From Poriferisodalis sp965237655 (GTDB lineage: Bacteria > Actinomycetota > Acidimicrobiia > Acidimicrobiales > Poriferisodalaceae), in the NCBI RefSeq assembly GCF_965237655.1, contig NZ_CBDEGB010000002.1, positions 1 through 64,000 of the forward strand: 64,000 bases of DNA, given 5' to 3'. Within the stretch, counting starts at the first letter, position 1. The number at the start of each line of letters is the position of its first letter. The notes beneath the pieces are model-generated. The model was not told the DNA's origin. It was given only the letters and a program-made list of their open reading frames with translations, and searched no databases. Position numbers and translations under genes: made by a program. This document shows positions 9,617 to 18,590 of the stretch, piece by piece.

Positions 9617-10765
9617 GTGGATCTCTTCGAGTATCAGGGCAAGCAGTTCTTCAAGAGCTATGACATGCCGGTATCCGACGGCGAAGTTGCCTTCAGCGTC
9701 GACGAAGCAGTAGCCGCTGCGCAGCGCCTGGGTACGCCGGTGATGGTCAAGGCACAGGTGCACACCGGCGGGCGCGGCAAGGCGGGCGGCGTCAAGTTCG
9801 CCGCCACCGTCGACGATGTGCGAACCCATGCCGGCAACATCCTGGGGCTCGACATCAACGGCCACATCGTGCGGCGGCTGTGGATCGAACAGGCGTCCGA
9901 CATCTCCGAGGAGTACTACGCCAGCTTCACGCTGGATCGCTCGGCCAAGAAGCACCTCGGGATGCTGTCCGCCGAGGGCGGCGTGGAGATCGAGACCGTT
10001 GCGGCCGAGAACCCCGACGCCATCAGCAAGGTGTTGGTGGATCCTGCCGAGGGACTCACCGCGCAGGCCGCTCGGGCCTGGGTCGAGGGTGCCAACCTCA
10101 ACCCGGTCGCCACCGATCAGGCCGTCGAGATCCTGCAAAAGCTCTACACGGCCTACACCGAAGGCGACGCCGACCTCGTCGAGATCAACCCGCTCATCCT
10201 CACGCCCGACAACCGGGTCCACGTCCTGGACGCCAAGGTCACGCTGGATGCGAACGCAGTGTTCCGCCATCCGGACTATGCCCAGTACGACGAGACGCAG
10301 CCGCGTGACGAACGCGAGGAAGCCGCGCACGCCAAGGGCCTGCAGTACGTCGGCCTGGCCGGAAGCGTCGGCGTCATCGCCAACGGCGCCGGACTGGCAA
10401 TGAGCACCGTCGACGTCGTGAACCAGGTGGGCGGGCGCCCCGCCAACTTCCTGGACATCGGCGGCGGTGCGAATGCTCAGGTGATGGCCAACGCACTCGA
10501 GGTGATCAACAACGACCCCGACGTGCGAGCCATCTTCATCAACATCTTCGGCGGCATCACCCGTGGCGAGGAAGTGGCCAACGGGATCATCGGGGCACTC
10601 GAGGCCGTTGAGATCGAGGCGCCGATCGTGCTGCGCCTCGACGGCACCAACGCCGCAGAGGGTCGCGAGATCCTCGCCCCCTATCTCAACCAGAAGCTGA
10701 TGATGGAACCGACCATGCTCGACGCTGCCCGTCGAGCCGTCGCGCTGGCCGCGGCTGCGAGCTGA
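9617..10765 (+). CDS. sucC: Succinyl-CoA synthetase (ADP-forming) beta subunit
   Basis: TCA-cycle enzyme subunit that binds nucleotide through an ATP-grasp fold. 382 residues from the GTG at 9617, which gives the standard N-terminus VDLFEYQGKQFF; an ATG four codons upstream (9605) is also possible. Seen: GGRGKAGGVKFA (ATP-grasp), LVEINPLILTPD, and the CoA-ligase domain segment NIFGGITRGEEVANGI. It is followed 13 bases later by sucD, forming the alpha-beta pair. Confidence 0.97.
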   Translation: MDLFEYQGKQFFKSYDMPVSDGEVAFSVDEAVAAAQRLGTPVMVKAQVHTGGRGKAGGVKFAATVDDVRTHAGNILGLDINGHIVRRLWIEQASDISEEYYASFTLDRSAKKHLGMLSAEGGVEIETVAAENPDAISKVLVDPAEGLTAQAARAWVEGANLNPVATDQAVEILQKLYTAYTEGDADLVEINPLILTPDNRVHVLDAKVTLDANAVFRHPDYAQYDETQPRDEREEAAHAKGLQYVGLAGSVGVIANGAGLAMSTVDVVNQVGGRPANFLDIGGGANAQVMANALEVINNDPDVRAIFINIFGGITRGEEVANGIIGALEAVEIEAPIVLRLDGTNAAEGREILAPYLNQKLMMEPTMLDAARRAVALAAAAS

Positions 10766-10778
10766 ACGGGAGCTTCAG

Positions 10779-11663
10779 ATGAGCATCTTCGTCGACAAAG
10801 ACACCAAGGTCGTCTACCAGGGCCTCACGGGCTCCCAAGGGCGCTACTACGGCATGCTGAACCGCGACTACGGCACGAACGTCGTGGCGGGTACCAATCC
10901 TCGCAAGGCCGGCACCGACGTCGAAGGTGTGCCGGTGTTCGCCAACTGCACCGAAGCGGTCGCAGCGACCGGCGCTAATGCCTCGTGCATCTTCATTCCC
11001 GCTCCTCGCGTACTCGATGCCGTGCTCGATGCCGCCGAGGCAGGCATCAGCTTCGTCGCTTGCATCACTGAGGGCGTTCCGGCACACGACGAGGCCCGCT
11101 TCTTCAACATGCTGCGGCGCGACTACCCCCACGTCCGGCTGCTGGGGCCGAACTGTCCCGGGATCATCACGCCCGGGGAGTGCAACATCGGCATCACCGC
11201 GGGGCATATCGCCAAGGCGGGCGGCCCGGTCGGGATCGTGAGCCGCTCGGGCACGCTGACCTACCAGGCGCTGTACGAGCTGCAGCAAAAGGACATCGGC
11301 GTCACCACCTGCGTGGGCATCGGCGGCGACCCCGTGCCGGGCACCTCGTTCATCGACTGCCTCGAAGCATTTGAGGCCGATCCTGAAACCAAGGCCGTCA
11401 TGATGATCGGCGAGATCGGCGGCTCGGCCGAGGAAGAAGCCGCCGAGTTCATCAAGCACAACATGACCAAGCCGGTGTCGAGCTACATCGCCGGTGTGAC
11501 TGCTCCGCCGGGGAAGAAGATGGGGCACGCTGGCGCCATCGTCTCGGGGGGCAAGGGGACTGCTGCGGCGAAGATGGATGCTTTGCGCGATGCCGGCGTT
11601 CGGGTTGGGCTCAATCCGACTGAGGCTGGCGAGTTGATGGAGGAGATCGTCGCCGAGCTGTAG
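10779..11663 (+). CDS. sucD: Succinyl-CoA synthetase alpha subunit
   Basis: 294 residues. Seen: CoA-binding Rossmann segment GLTGSQGRYYG, GPNCPGIITPGE, and the phosphorylated active-site histidine in KKMGHAGAIVSGG (His250). With SucC it makes ATP (or GTP) from succinyl-CoA in the TCA cycle. GGGAGC lies upstream of the ATG. Length and motifs are normal. Confidence 0.97.
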   Translation: MSIFVDKDTKVVYQGLTGSQGRYYGMLNRDYGTNVVAGTNPRKAGTDVEGVPVFANCTEAVAATGANASCIFIPAPRVLDAVLDAAEAGISFVACITEGVPAHDEARFFNMLRRDYPHVRLLGPNCPGIITPGECNIGITAGHIAKAGGPVGIVSRSGTLTYQALYELQQKDIGVTTCVGIGGDPVPGTSFIDCLEAFEADPETKAVMMIGEIGGSAEEEAAEFIKHNMTKPVSSYIAGVTAPPGKKMGHAGAIVSGGKGTAAAKMDALRDAGVRVGLNPTEAGELMEEIVAEL

Positions 11664-11701
11664 CGCACCGTCTCCGGGTGCAGCGCGAGCGCTTCCCGGG
11701 G

Positions 11702-11787
11702 CCAGCGGGACCGCCCCCCTGCGCAGGGAGATCCAGCAGGTCCCAACAGCGCAGGCTGGCGGCCCCGCCGACCCCTTGCGGTCCCGG
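11702..11787 (-). repeat. Structured 3'-end element, copy 2
   Basis: Read on the minus strand this begins 19 bases after the glycosyltransferase stop. The outer stem CGGGACCGC pairs with GCGGTCCCG; the inner stem CCTGCGC pairs with GCGCAGG; the apex reads GTTGGGACCTGCTGGAT. Apex and layout match copy 1 (9505-9583), while both stems have different sequences that still pair, which is the pattern expected of a conserved RNA fold. The minus-strand orientation places both copies at the 3' end of a gene on the same strand. Confidence 0.65.
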
Positions 11788-11805
11788 TTCTTTGGCTTTC
11801 GTCTT

Positions 11806-13011
11806 CTACTTCTGACTCAGCGTGGCGTAGAGATCCAGCAGGGTTGCAGCGTGTGCTTGTGGGCTGAACGGTGCCAGCTCGTCCTGGCTCGCGGTTGAGA
11901 GACCGGGGTCTGACTGCATTGCTTGGGTCAAGGCAGCGGACAGTGCTTTGGGGTCGCCGGGGGCGACGAGGTGGCCGTTTGTTCCATCGGCAATGAAGTT
12001 GGGTGCGGCCCCGACTGCGGTTGCCACGACGGGGCGTCCTGCGGCGAGCGCTTCGGCGACCACCATGCCGAAGCCCTCGCGGCGGCTTGGCACGCACACC
12101 AGGCGGGCTCGCTGATACCACTGGCCGACCTCGCTGGGGGCCACCGCGCCGACGAACTGGACTGTCACACTGCGTCGCAGAGCCAACGCTTCGAGCAGAG
12201 TCCGGTCGGGGCCGTCACCGACAATGACGACTTCGGGCCGTTCGGCGGTCGGCATCAGCGCCACGGCCTCGATCAGCACGTCCAAGCCCTTTTCTGCCAT
12301 CAGGCGGCCAACAGCGACTATGGGGCCGTCGGTGGGCGGCAGCGTGGGCGATCCGAGTCGCTCGGTCCTGACGGGCATGGACACCACTTGAAGCAGCGGC
12401 CCGGTTCTGCGGCCCCCTAGTTCGGTACTGGGCGGTGGGTGCGGTCCGTGGGATCGCTGCACCAGCGATTCTGCCCAGCTGCGCAGATCTTCTGAGACGG
12501 TGACTACGGCGCTGGCCCGGCGCAGCACCCGGCGAGCCAGCCATCGGTGCACTGCGTTGGTGGTGACCGCGGCGTCGGAGCCGTGTACATGCACCACGCT
12601 GACGGCTCGCCGACCAGCTGCGGCGGCAGCGACGGCAACGAGACCGCAAGGGAACCACCAATGGCCGTGAATCACTGCATCCCCGGCCTTCGAGCGACGG
12701 CGGGCCTGGCGCGCGGTGGCCAGGGTGAGCCTGGCGATCATTGGGATGACCCACAGTGCCGACAAGCCGGAGAAGACGCGGTAGCTCTCGCCGAGTGCCA
12801 CCCGGGCCTGGACTCGGGAAGGAGCGAACCGAACCCGGCGCACCTCGATGCCACCCACGTCGTGGCGACGTGGTGCATCGGGATGAGCCGGGCACACCAC
12901 GGTCACGTCGGCTCCCGCAGCGGCGAGTGCTTGCGCGTGGTGGGCCAGGAAGGGCTTGTGGTGATCGTTGAGCGAAGTCGGGAACCCGGGGGTCACCAGT
13001 ACGACTCTCAC
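11806..13011 (-). CDS. GT4-family glycosyltransferase (GT-B fold)
   Basis: 401 residues from a GTG at 13011; the open frame continues upstream but MRVVLVTPGFPTSL is a typical GT4 N-terminus. Seen: N-terminal acceptor domain with VHVHGSDAAV, then the donor-binding domain with VAVGRLMAEKGLDVLIEA, VIVGDGPDRTLLE and the EX7E motif in SRREGFGMVVAEALAAGRPVVA. Such enzymes use activated sugars to build polysaccharides, glycolipids or small glycosides at the cytoplasmic face. Donor and acceptor are unknown. Nearby UPF0104 and GGR-family membrane/lipid genes suggest envelope glycolipid metabolism, but that is inference. Confidence 0.88.
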   Translation of the reverse strand: MRVVLVTPGFPTSLNDHHKPFLAHHAQALAAAGADVTVVCPAHPDAPRRHDVGGIEVRRVRFAPSRVQARVALGESYRVFSGLSALWVIPMIARLTLATARQARRRSKAGDAVIHGHWWFPCGLVAVAAAAAGRRAVSVVHVHGSDAAVTTNAVHRWLARRVLRRASAVVTVSEDLRSWAESLVQRSHGPHPPPSTELGGRRTGPLLQVVSMPVRTERLGSPTLPPTDGPIVAVGRLMAEKGLDVLIEAVALMPTAERPEVVIVGDGPDRTLLEALALRRSVTVQFVGAVAPSEVGQWYQRARLVCVPSRREGFGMVVAEALAAGRPVVATAVGAAPNFIADGTNGHLVAPGDPKALSAALTQAMQSDPGLSTASQDELAPFSPQAHAATLLDLYATLSQK

Positions 13012-13106
13012 CGTCCCAGTCTCGCAAAGTTCCTGCTGGCCCGGCGGCGTGGTGCCTGGAGGCGCTGTCAATACCGTGTGACCCGTGAGCGCGAGCGACT
13101 GAGACC

Positions 13107-13445
13107 TCAGTTCGCAATTCCCGCGTTGGGGATCATGAATGCCCACCAAACGAGCTGCACTGGCAGCGACGCCAGCCCGGCATAGCGCACGGCGCGGACG
13201 CGCAGGCTCCACCCGATCGCGACGATCGCTGCCATAGAAATCAGCGCGACGGACCAAGCGGCGATCGGGTTCGGCGGGTGCGGATCGTCCCAATCCCCAA
13301 TGAGGCCCATCCACACCACTGCAGACGACCACCACCACACGAAAGCGCTCCAGAGCGCCCACGCGGAGAGCCTGCCGAACTTCGACCACCCGCCGAGTTC
13401 CTGAGGCGGCACGTTCGCAGGTGGTGCTGCAGGCAGGGGACGCAC
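13107..13445 (-). CDS. Small membrane protein of unknown function
   Basis: 112 residues with three likely transmembrane helices: around LSAWALWSAFVWWWSSAVVW, SVALISMAAIVAIGW and the Trp/Val-rich C-terminal stretch ending FMIPNAGIAN. No family recognised. It lies 95 bases upstream of the glycosyltransferase on the same strand and could be in its operon. The ATG at 13445 lacks an obvious ribosome site, so the start may be downstream. Confidence 0.5.
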   Translation of the reverse strand: MRPLPAAPPANVPPQELGGWSKFGRLSAWALWSAFVWWWSSAVVWMGLIGDWDDPHPPNPIAAWSVALISMAAIVAIGWSLRVRAVRYAGLASLPVQLVWWAFMIPNAGIAN

Positions 13446-13572
13446 ATGATCAGTCTCGCGGCGAAGCGTTCGTCGGTTGCGTCATGCTCTAGCGGGTGAC
13501 CTCTCGAGGCCTCAGTACGCTCAGCGGGATGCTGGTGGGGGGCCATGCGGATGGCCTTGAGGGCCCACCGTC

Positions 13573-14559
13573 GTGAACGATCGGACCGGACCCAAGGCGC
13601 AGCGGACAGTTGGCACGGCCGTGCGGTGGGCGCTCGGGCTGGCGACCGCTGCAGTGATTGTCTGGCTGGCCGTCCGGAACTGGGACGACCTTCGCCAGAT
13701 CGACCTGAGCGTCGAGGCCGGCTGGCTGATCGGGGCGATCGCCGCGTCATTCGCGGCGACGCTGCTGCTGGCGACCGGGTGGCGCGAGCTGATCGGCGGC
13801 TACGGCACATCGCTGGCGTGCCAGCCCGCGCTTCGCATCTGGATGCTGTCCCAAGCCACCCGCTACCTGCCCACTGGCCTGGTCCCCATTGCAGCCCGTG
13901 CCTCCCTGGCTGCCCCGTTGGGTGTCAACCGGGCGGCCGCGGGGGCCTCAGTTGTGGTCGAGACCGCCACCCTCGTCGGCTGGGCCGCCGTATTCGCGGC
14001 GCTGTGGGCCCCGAGCGACTGGCTGGGCACAGCCGGCGGCTGGCTTGTGCGCATCGTGATCGGAGCCGGCGCAGCAGTCGGCCTGGCGACGCTGCCGTGG
14101 ACGCTCGCGGGTGCCAGCACGTGGTGGCGGCGCGTCGACCGGTTCATGCGCCGTGTCGTGCTCCTGCGACCGATCGCTGACCGCATCCCTCCCGACGCGC
14201 TCAGCGCGCAACCGTCGACGGTCTGGCAGGCGACGTTGATGTACGGCTCCTCGGTGGCGCTGCGGCTCGTGGCAACGGTGCTGCTGGCCCTTGCCGTGGT
14301 CGGAGCCGGTACCGGCGATGTCTGGCTAGTCGCCGGCGCAACGGCAGCCGGCGTGCTCGTTGGCATGGTCGGCATCACGCCGGCGGGACTTGGCGTGCGG
14401 GAAGTCGTCGTGGCGGCGATGCTGGCCGACCGCTTCGGCATCGGCGACGCGGCCGCGTTCGCCATCGCCGTGCGAGTGTTGGAATTCGCCCATGAGCTCG
14501 TGTTGCTGCCCATCGCCGCCGCGGCGGGCCGAGCGAGTCCGCCAGAAGCTCCCCGTTGA
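13573..14559 (+). CDS. UPF0104 / lysylphosphatidylglycerol-synthase-like flippase domain membrane protein
   Basis: 328 residues, GTG start, with about eight hydrophobic segments. The motif TPAGLGVREVVVAAML near residue 273 is the hallmark of the UPF0104/AglD (YbhN-like) family, related to the membrane domain of MprF. Members are thought to move or modify lipid-linked compounds. The divergent upstream neighbours and the following lipid-type reductase fit an envelope lipid role, but the substrate is unknown. Confidence 0.82.
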   Translation: MNDRTGPKAQRTVGTAVRWALGLATAAVIVWLAVRNWDDLRQIDLSVEAGWLIGAIAASFAATLLLATGWRELIGGYGTSLACQPALRIWMLSQATRYLPTGLVPIAARASLAAPLGVNRAAAGASVVVETATLVGWAAVFAALWAPSDWLGTAGGWLVRIVIGAGAAVGLATLPWTLAGASTWWRRVDRFMRRVVLLRPIADRIPPDALSAQPSTVWQATLMYGSSVALRLVATVLLALAVVGAGTGDVWLVAGATAAGVLVGMVGITPAGLGVREVVVAAMLADRFGIGDAAAFAIAVRVLEFAHELVLLPIAAAAGRASPPEAPR

Positions 14560-14592
14560 GCGATCCGGCGTCTGGGTCGGCAGGCTGTAGCG

Positions 14593-15852
14593 GTGCCGCA
14601 CCGGGACATGATCGTGATCGGGGCTGGTCCCGCCGGTGCGGCGGCGGCCATGCGTGCCGCGGGCGCCGGTATCAAGGTGACTGCGTTCGAGAAGGCACCG
14701 CCGGGTCGCGACAAGGTCTGCGGCGACGGCCTGACGCCCCGTGCGGTCGCAGCGCTCGACGAGCTCGGCGTTTCGCTGGACGAAGCGCATCGCATTGCGG
14801 GGCTGCGGATGATCGCCGGGCGGCGTGTGCGCGAGCTGGACTGGCCCGCGAACGGGCAGTTCGGCCCGTACGGCGCCGTATGGCCCCGGCGCCGTCTCGA
14901 CAGCGCTCTGTGTGAAGGCGCCGCTGCGGCAGGTGCCGAGCTGTGCTTCGGCACCGAGGCGCTGCCGATCGTCGAGGACGGCCGTGCGGTGGGGGTCACC
15001 GCCGGGGGGGAGCGCTGGACCGCCGATCTCGTCGTGCTCGCTGCCGGTGCTCAAGGCCAGGCCGCCCGCATGCTCGGCGCGCTGCGCGACCCCGCCGAGC
15101 CGTTCGGTCTCGCCATCCGCACCTACGCCGAGACGCCCCGCCACGCCGACGAATACCTCGAAGCGTGCCTGACGCTGCGTGACTCCGACGGCACCGCGGT
15201 GCCCGGCTACGGCTGGCTGTTCCCAGCCGGCGACGGCACGGTCAACATCGGCGTCGGTGCGCTCAACACCATGAAGGGCTTCGCGAAGCTCAACCTGAAC
15301 CGGCTCTGCGACAGCTACCGCGACCTGGTGGCCGACAGCTGGCAGCTCGGCCCGTACCTGGAACGCCCACGTGCCTGGCGACTGCCGATGAGCGCCACGA
15401 AGCGGCACGGCCCCGGCTGGGTGGCCATCGGCGACGCGGCTGGGCTGATCAACCCGATGAACGGCGAGGGCATCGACTATGGCCTCGAGACCGGCATCCT
15501 CGCCGCCGACCTGTTCACAGTCGACCCGGCAGCGGTTGCCGACACCTACGACCGCATTGTCGCCGAGAAGTTCGACGCGTTCCTGCGCACGGGCCGACGA
15601 TTCTCGTTCCTCATCGGGCACCCGCGCATCCTGCGAACCGGTCTGCGTCTCGCGGTCGGCACCGATGCGATCGCCCGCCTCACCCTGCAGGTGATGGGCA
15701 ACCTCATCGACAACGAAACCCCCGGCACCGCAGGCCGGGTACTGGCCGCCGCCGACCGAGCGCTAGCGGCAGCGTCGCCTGCGCTGCGTCGCCTCCACAA
15801 GCGCCGCACCGCCCGCAACCGCAGCACTCAGTCACCGATGGTGATCAAGTAG
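14593..15852 (+). CDS. Geranylgeranyl-reductase-family FAD-dependent oxidoreductase
   Basis: 419 residues, GTG start. Seen: N-terminal dinucleotide-binding GAGPAGAAAAMRAA, DKVCGDGLTPRAV (the conserved CGD...P region of the GGR family), a middle YGWLFPAGDGTVNIGVG segment, and the second FAD motif AIGDAAGLINPMNGEGIDYG. The family reduces isoprenoid double bonds in menaquinone, lipids or chlorophyll side chains. In actinobacteria a common context is menaquinone metabolism, but no men genes are present here, so the substrate is open. It starts 33 bases after the UPF0104 gene and probably shares its transcript. Confidence 0.85.
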   Translation: MPHRDMIVIGAGPAGAAAAMRAAGAGIKVTAFEKAPPGRDKVCGDGLTPRAVAALDELGVSLDEAHRIAGLRMIAGRRVRELDWPANGQFGPYGAVWPRRRLDSALCEGAAAAGAELCFGTEALPIVEDGRAVGVTAGGERWTADLVVLAAGAQGQAARMLGALRDPAEPFGLAIRTYAETPRHADEYLEACLTLRDSDGTAVPGYGWLFPAGDGTVNIGVGALNTMKGFAKLNLNRLCDSYRDLVADSWQLGPYLERPRAWRLPMSATKRHGPGWVAIGDAAGLINPMNGEGIDYGLETGILAADLFTVDPAAVADTYDRIVAEKFDAFLRTGRRFSFLIGHPRILRTGLRLAVGTDAIARLTLQVMGNLIDNETPGTAGRVLAAADRALAAASPALRRLHKRRTARNRSTQSPMVIK

Positions 15853-16150
15853 CCCGCCGGTCCAATACAAGCAGCTCTCCGTCCATTCGTACCTCCTTGG
15901 GATCGGGCCTGCCGGAGGCCGCCACCTCGCCGTCGGGGGTGACAAATCGATGCGCTACGGCCACTCGCAGACCCGCTTCGCAATACCCGACGAGTTCGCT
16001 CACCGTGCCCGGCGGTTGACGAGATGCAGGTCCAGCTTGAGCGCTTGACAGCACCAGTTCCTGGAGTTCACCGCGCTCAGCCCGCGGCAGGACGATTGCG
16101 TTGAAGACTGCTCGCAGTTCAGCTGCCGAAGTGAATCGTCTGCTGTCCAT
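15845..16150 (-). CDS. Small hypothetical protein
   Basis: 101 residues, predicted mixed alpha/beta, with no motif I recognise. Codon usage looks normal for this genome (strong G/C third positions). Its 3' end overlaps the end of the GGR-family gene by 8 bases, convergent. ATG at 16150; the upstream 80 bases separate it from the next plus-strand small gene, leaving room for divergent promoters. Confidence 0.5.
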   Translation of the reverse strand: MDSRRFTSAAELRAVFNAIVLPRAERGELQELVLSSAQAGPASRQPPGTVSELVGYCEAGLRVAVAHRFVTPDGEVAASGRPDPKEVRMDGELLVLDRRAT

Positions 16151-16236
16151 CGGCAGCAGACTGCCTCAGCGATCCCGTTACATCGGAAAGAATTTTCGAT
16201 CAAGACCGGCGACAGCCGGCACGTACAATCCTGTTC

Positions 16237-16506
16237 ATGGCCCGGGCGCTCGCGAATTCGACCACGCAGTCGTCGTCGCTGCATAGGTCCGACGTCGGCA
16301 TCATCGAGACATGGCTCACGACGAGGCAAGCGTCGGTATACAAGTTGCAGGCCGAGCTGTTGGAGGCGCTTGACACGACGGGAGGCCCGTCGACGTTGGC
16401 TGTTGAAACCCTGCGGATGGTTGCAGAAGCCACATCGGCAGGATGGACCGAGGCAGAAGTGCGTTCGTCGGCGACAGAGCTGCTGGCACGTCATCACCGA
16501 AGCTGA
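16237..16506 (+). CDS. Small hypothetical protein
   Basis: 89 residues, mostly helical by eye, with TSAGWTEAEVRSSATELLARH at the C-terminal side (quoted region begins near residue 66). No family recognised. It is divergent from the 15845-16150 gene and precedes folD by 74 bases. The antisense frame over the same stretch is also open, so its reality rests on start context and position only. Confidence 0.45.
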   Translation: MARALANSTTQSSSLHRSDVGIIETWLTTRQASVYKLQAELLEALDTTGGPSTLAVETLRMVAEATSAGWTEAEVRSSATELLARHHRS

Positions 16507-16580
16507 GCCAGAGACCGTTCTCTGACCCAGAGTCAAATAGCGCCACTTGAGGCCCGTGCGTTTGCTGGCGTGCCACTACT

Positions 16581-17435
16581 GTGCACGCCGTGACGGCAGT
16601 GCTCTTGGACGGTCAGGCGCTGGCCGATCAGATCAAGGACAGCTTGCGAGCCAGGATCACCGCCCAGCGATTGGAACCCGGGCTTGGCACGATCCTGGTC
16701 GGTGACGACCCGGCGTCGCAAAGCTACGTCGGCGCCAAGATCCGCGACTGTGCTGAGGTCGGCATTGACTCGGTGCACGAGCACCTCCCGGCCGACGTCA
16801 CCCGAGCCGAGCTCAACGCCGTCATCGAACAATTCAACGCCGACCCGATGGTGCACGCCTACATCGTGCAGCTGCCCCTCCCGCGCCACCTCGACGAGGA
16901 AGCGGCGCTGCTCGCCATCGATCCCGACAAAGACGCCGACGGCCTGCATCCGGTGAACCTGGGCAGGTTGGTGATGGGCGCCGACGGTCCGCTGCCGTGC
17001 ACGCCCCGTGGCATCCAGGTGCTGCTCGAGCACTACGGCGTGCAGATAGAGGGACGCCACGTGGTGGTCGTGGGCCGAGGCCTCACCATCGGACGCCCGA
17101 TGGCGCTGCTCCTGGCGCTCAAGCGCCCGAACGCCAACGCGGCCGTCACCGTCGTGCATACAGGGGTGGCCGATCTCGGCGCCTACACCCGCCAGGCCGA
17201 CATCATCGTTGCGGCGGCCGGCGTGCCCGGCCTCATCACGCCCGACATGGTGAAGCCGGGTGCGGCGGTGGTCGGCGGCGGGATTTCGCGCGAGGGCCGC
17301 CGGATCCTCTCTGACGTGGACGAATCGGTCGGTGAGATCGCTGGCTGGGTGACTCCTCGTCTCGGCGGCGTCGGTCCGATGACACGGGCGATGCTGCTCG
17401 TCAACACGGTCGACGCAGCGGCTGAGATCGGCTGA
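16581..17435 (+). CDS. folD: Bifunctional methylenetetrahydrofolate dehydrogenase / cyclohydrolase
   Basis: 284 residues, GTG start (a second GTG is three codons downstream). Seen: SQSYVGAKIRDCAEVG with the catalytic Tyr and Lys of the family YxxxK pattern, DADGLHPVNLGRLVMG, PCTPRGIQVLL, the NADP loop VVGRGLTIGRP and the C-terminal GGVGPMTRAML. Interconverts 5,10-methylene- and 10-formyl-THF in one-carbon metabolism. The cofactor loop has GRGLTIG rather than the commoner GRSxxVG, a conservative difference. Confidence 0.95.
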   Translation: MHAVTAVLLDGQALADQIKDSLRARITAQRLEPGLGTILVGDDPASQSYVGAKIRDCAEVGIDSVHEHLPADVTRAELNAVIEQFNADPMVHAYIVQLPLPRHLDEEAALLAIDPDKDADGLHPVNLGRLVMGADGPLPCTPRGIQVLLEHYGVQIEGRHVVVVGRGLTIGRPMALLLALKRPNANAAVTVVHTGVADLGAYTRQADIIVAAAGVPGLITPDMVKPGAAVVGGGISREGRRILSDVDESVGEIAGWVTPRLGGVGPMTRAMLLVNTVDAAAEIG

Positions 17436-17567
17436 GACACGTCCGCACCCAGCTCGCTGGTGCTGCAAATGAGAAGCCGATGTGACGCGGGTGCGGTTGC
17501 CACGCTGCTGCGCTAGAAACGCCCGCAGCCCGGACGGGTTCCCGGTTTGCCGACCCAGGAGAGTGCA

Positions 17568-18572
17568 GTGAACGATCCAGCCGTCAAGAATCCAGTCCGG
17601 GTTGCCGTGACAGGAGCTGCGGGCCAGATCGGCTACAGCCTGCTGTTCCGGATCGCCTCGGGAGCGATGCTCGGCCCCGACCAGCCGGTTGAGCTGCGGA
17701 TGCTGGAGATCCCGCCCGCGATGGGTGCGCTCGACGGCGTGATGATGGAGCTCGACGACTGCGCCTTCCCGCTGCTGGCCGTGTGCAAGGGCACCTCAGA
17801 CCCGAACGAGGCGTTCGAGGGTGCCGACTACGCGCTGCTGGTGGGCTCGATGCCTCGCAAGGCGGGCATGGAGCGCAGCGACCTGCTCCAAGCCAACGGT
17901 GGCATCTTCACCGTGCAGGGAAAGGCGCTCAGCGACGCTGCGAACCCGAGCGTGCGGGTGTTGGTGGTGGGCAACCCTGCCAACACCAACTGCCTGATCG
18001 CCATGCGCAACGCGCTCAGCATTGCCGACGGGCAGTTCACGGCCATGACCCGCCTCGATCACAACCGGGCCATAGCACAGCTGGCCGGCAAGGCCGGCAT
18101 GTCCGTCAACGACGTGACCCGCATGACGATCTGGGGGAACCACTCCGCCACGCAGTACCCGGACATCTTCCACGCCGAGGTGGGCGGTCACAATGCAGCG
18201 GCGCTGGTCGACGACCAGGCGTGGCTGGAGGACGACTTCATCCCGACGGTGCAGCAGCGCGGCGCGGCCATCATCAATGCCCGTGGCGCATCGTCGGCTG
18301 CCTCGGCAGCGTCTGCCGCCGTGGATCACATGCGCGACTGGGCGTCGGACACGCCCGGCGGCGACTGGGTGTCGATGGCCATCCCGTCCACCGACGACTA
18401 CGGCGCTCCCGACGGGATCATCACGTCGTACCCGGTAACGGTGTCAGCCGGCCAGTACCACGTGGTGACCGGACTCGAGCTCGACGAGTTCAGCCGCGCC
18501 CGCATCGAAGCCTCCTGGGCCGAGCTCGTCGAAGAGCGCGACACCGTCGCCGAAATGGGCCTCCTGGGCTGA
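17568..18572 (+). CDS. mdh: Malate dehydrogenase (NAD-dependent, cytosolic type)
   Basis: 334 residues from GTG 17568, chosen because AGGAGAG lies at 557-563 just upstream. Seen: Rossmann motif TGAAGQIGYSLLFRIA, GSMPRKAGMERSDLL with substrate-binding arginines, VGNPANTNC, LDHNRA, and the catalytic-His segment WGNHSATQYPD. Oxidises malate to oxaloacetate in the TCA cycle. This is the longer LDH-like MalDH type with the MLEIPPAMGALDG insertion found in actinobacteria. Confidence 0.97.
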   Translation: MNDPAVKNPVRVAVTGAAGQIGYSLLFRIASGAMLGPDQPVELRMLEIPPAMGALDGVMMELDDCAFPLLAVCKGTSDPNEAFEGADYALLVGSMPRKAGMERSDLLQANGGIFTVQGKALSDAANPSVRVLVVGNPANTNCLIAMRNALSIADGQFTAMTRLDHNRAIAQLAGKAGMSVNDVTRMTIWGNHSATQYPDIFHAEVGGHNAAALVDDQAWLEDDFIPTVQQRGAAIINARGASSAASAASAAVDHMRDWASDTPGGDWVSMAIPSTDDYGAPDGIITSYPVTVSAGQYHVVTGLELDEFSRARIEASWAELVEERDTVAEMGLLG

Positions 18573-18590
18573 TTTCGCCCGCTCCACCGT

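Noticed and set aside
11831..11850. ATCCAGCAGG inside the glycosyltransferase as a third copy of the 3'-end element
   Set aside because: Only about ten bases match, it lies in coding sequence (TLLDLYATL), and no flanking stems are present.
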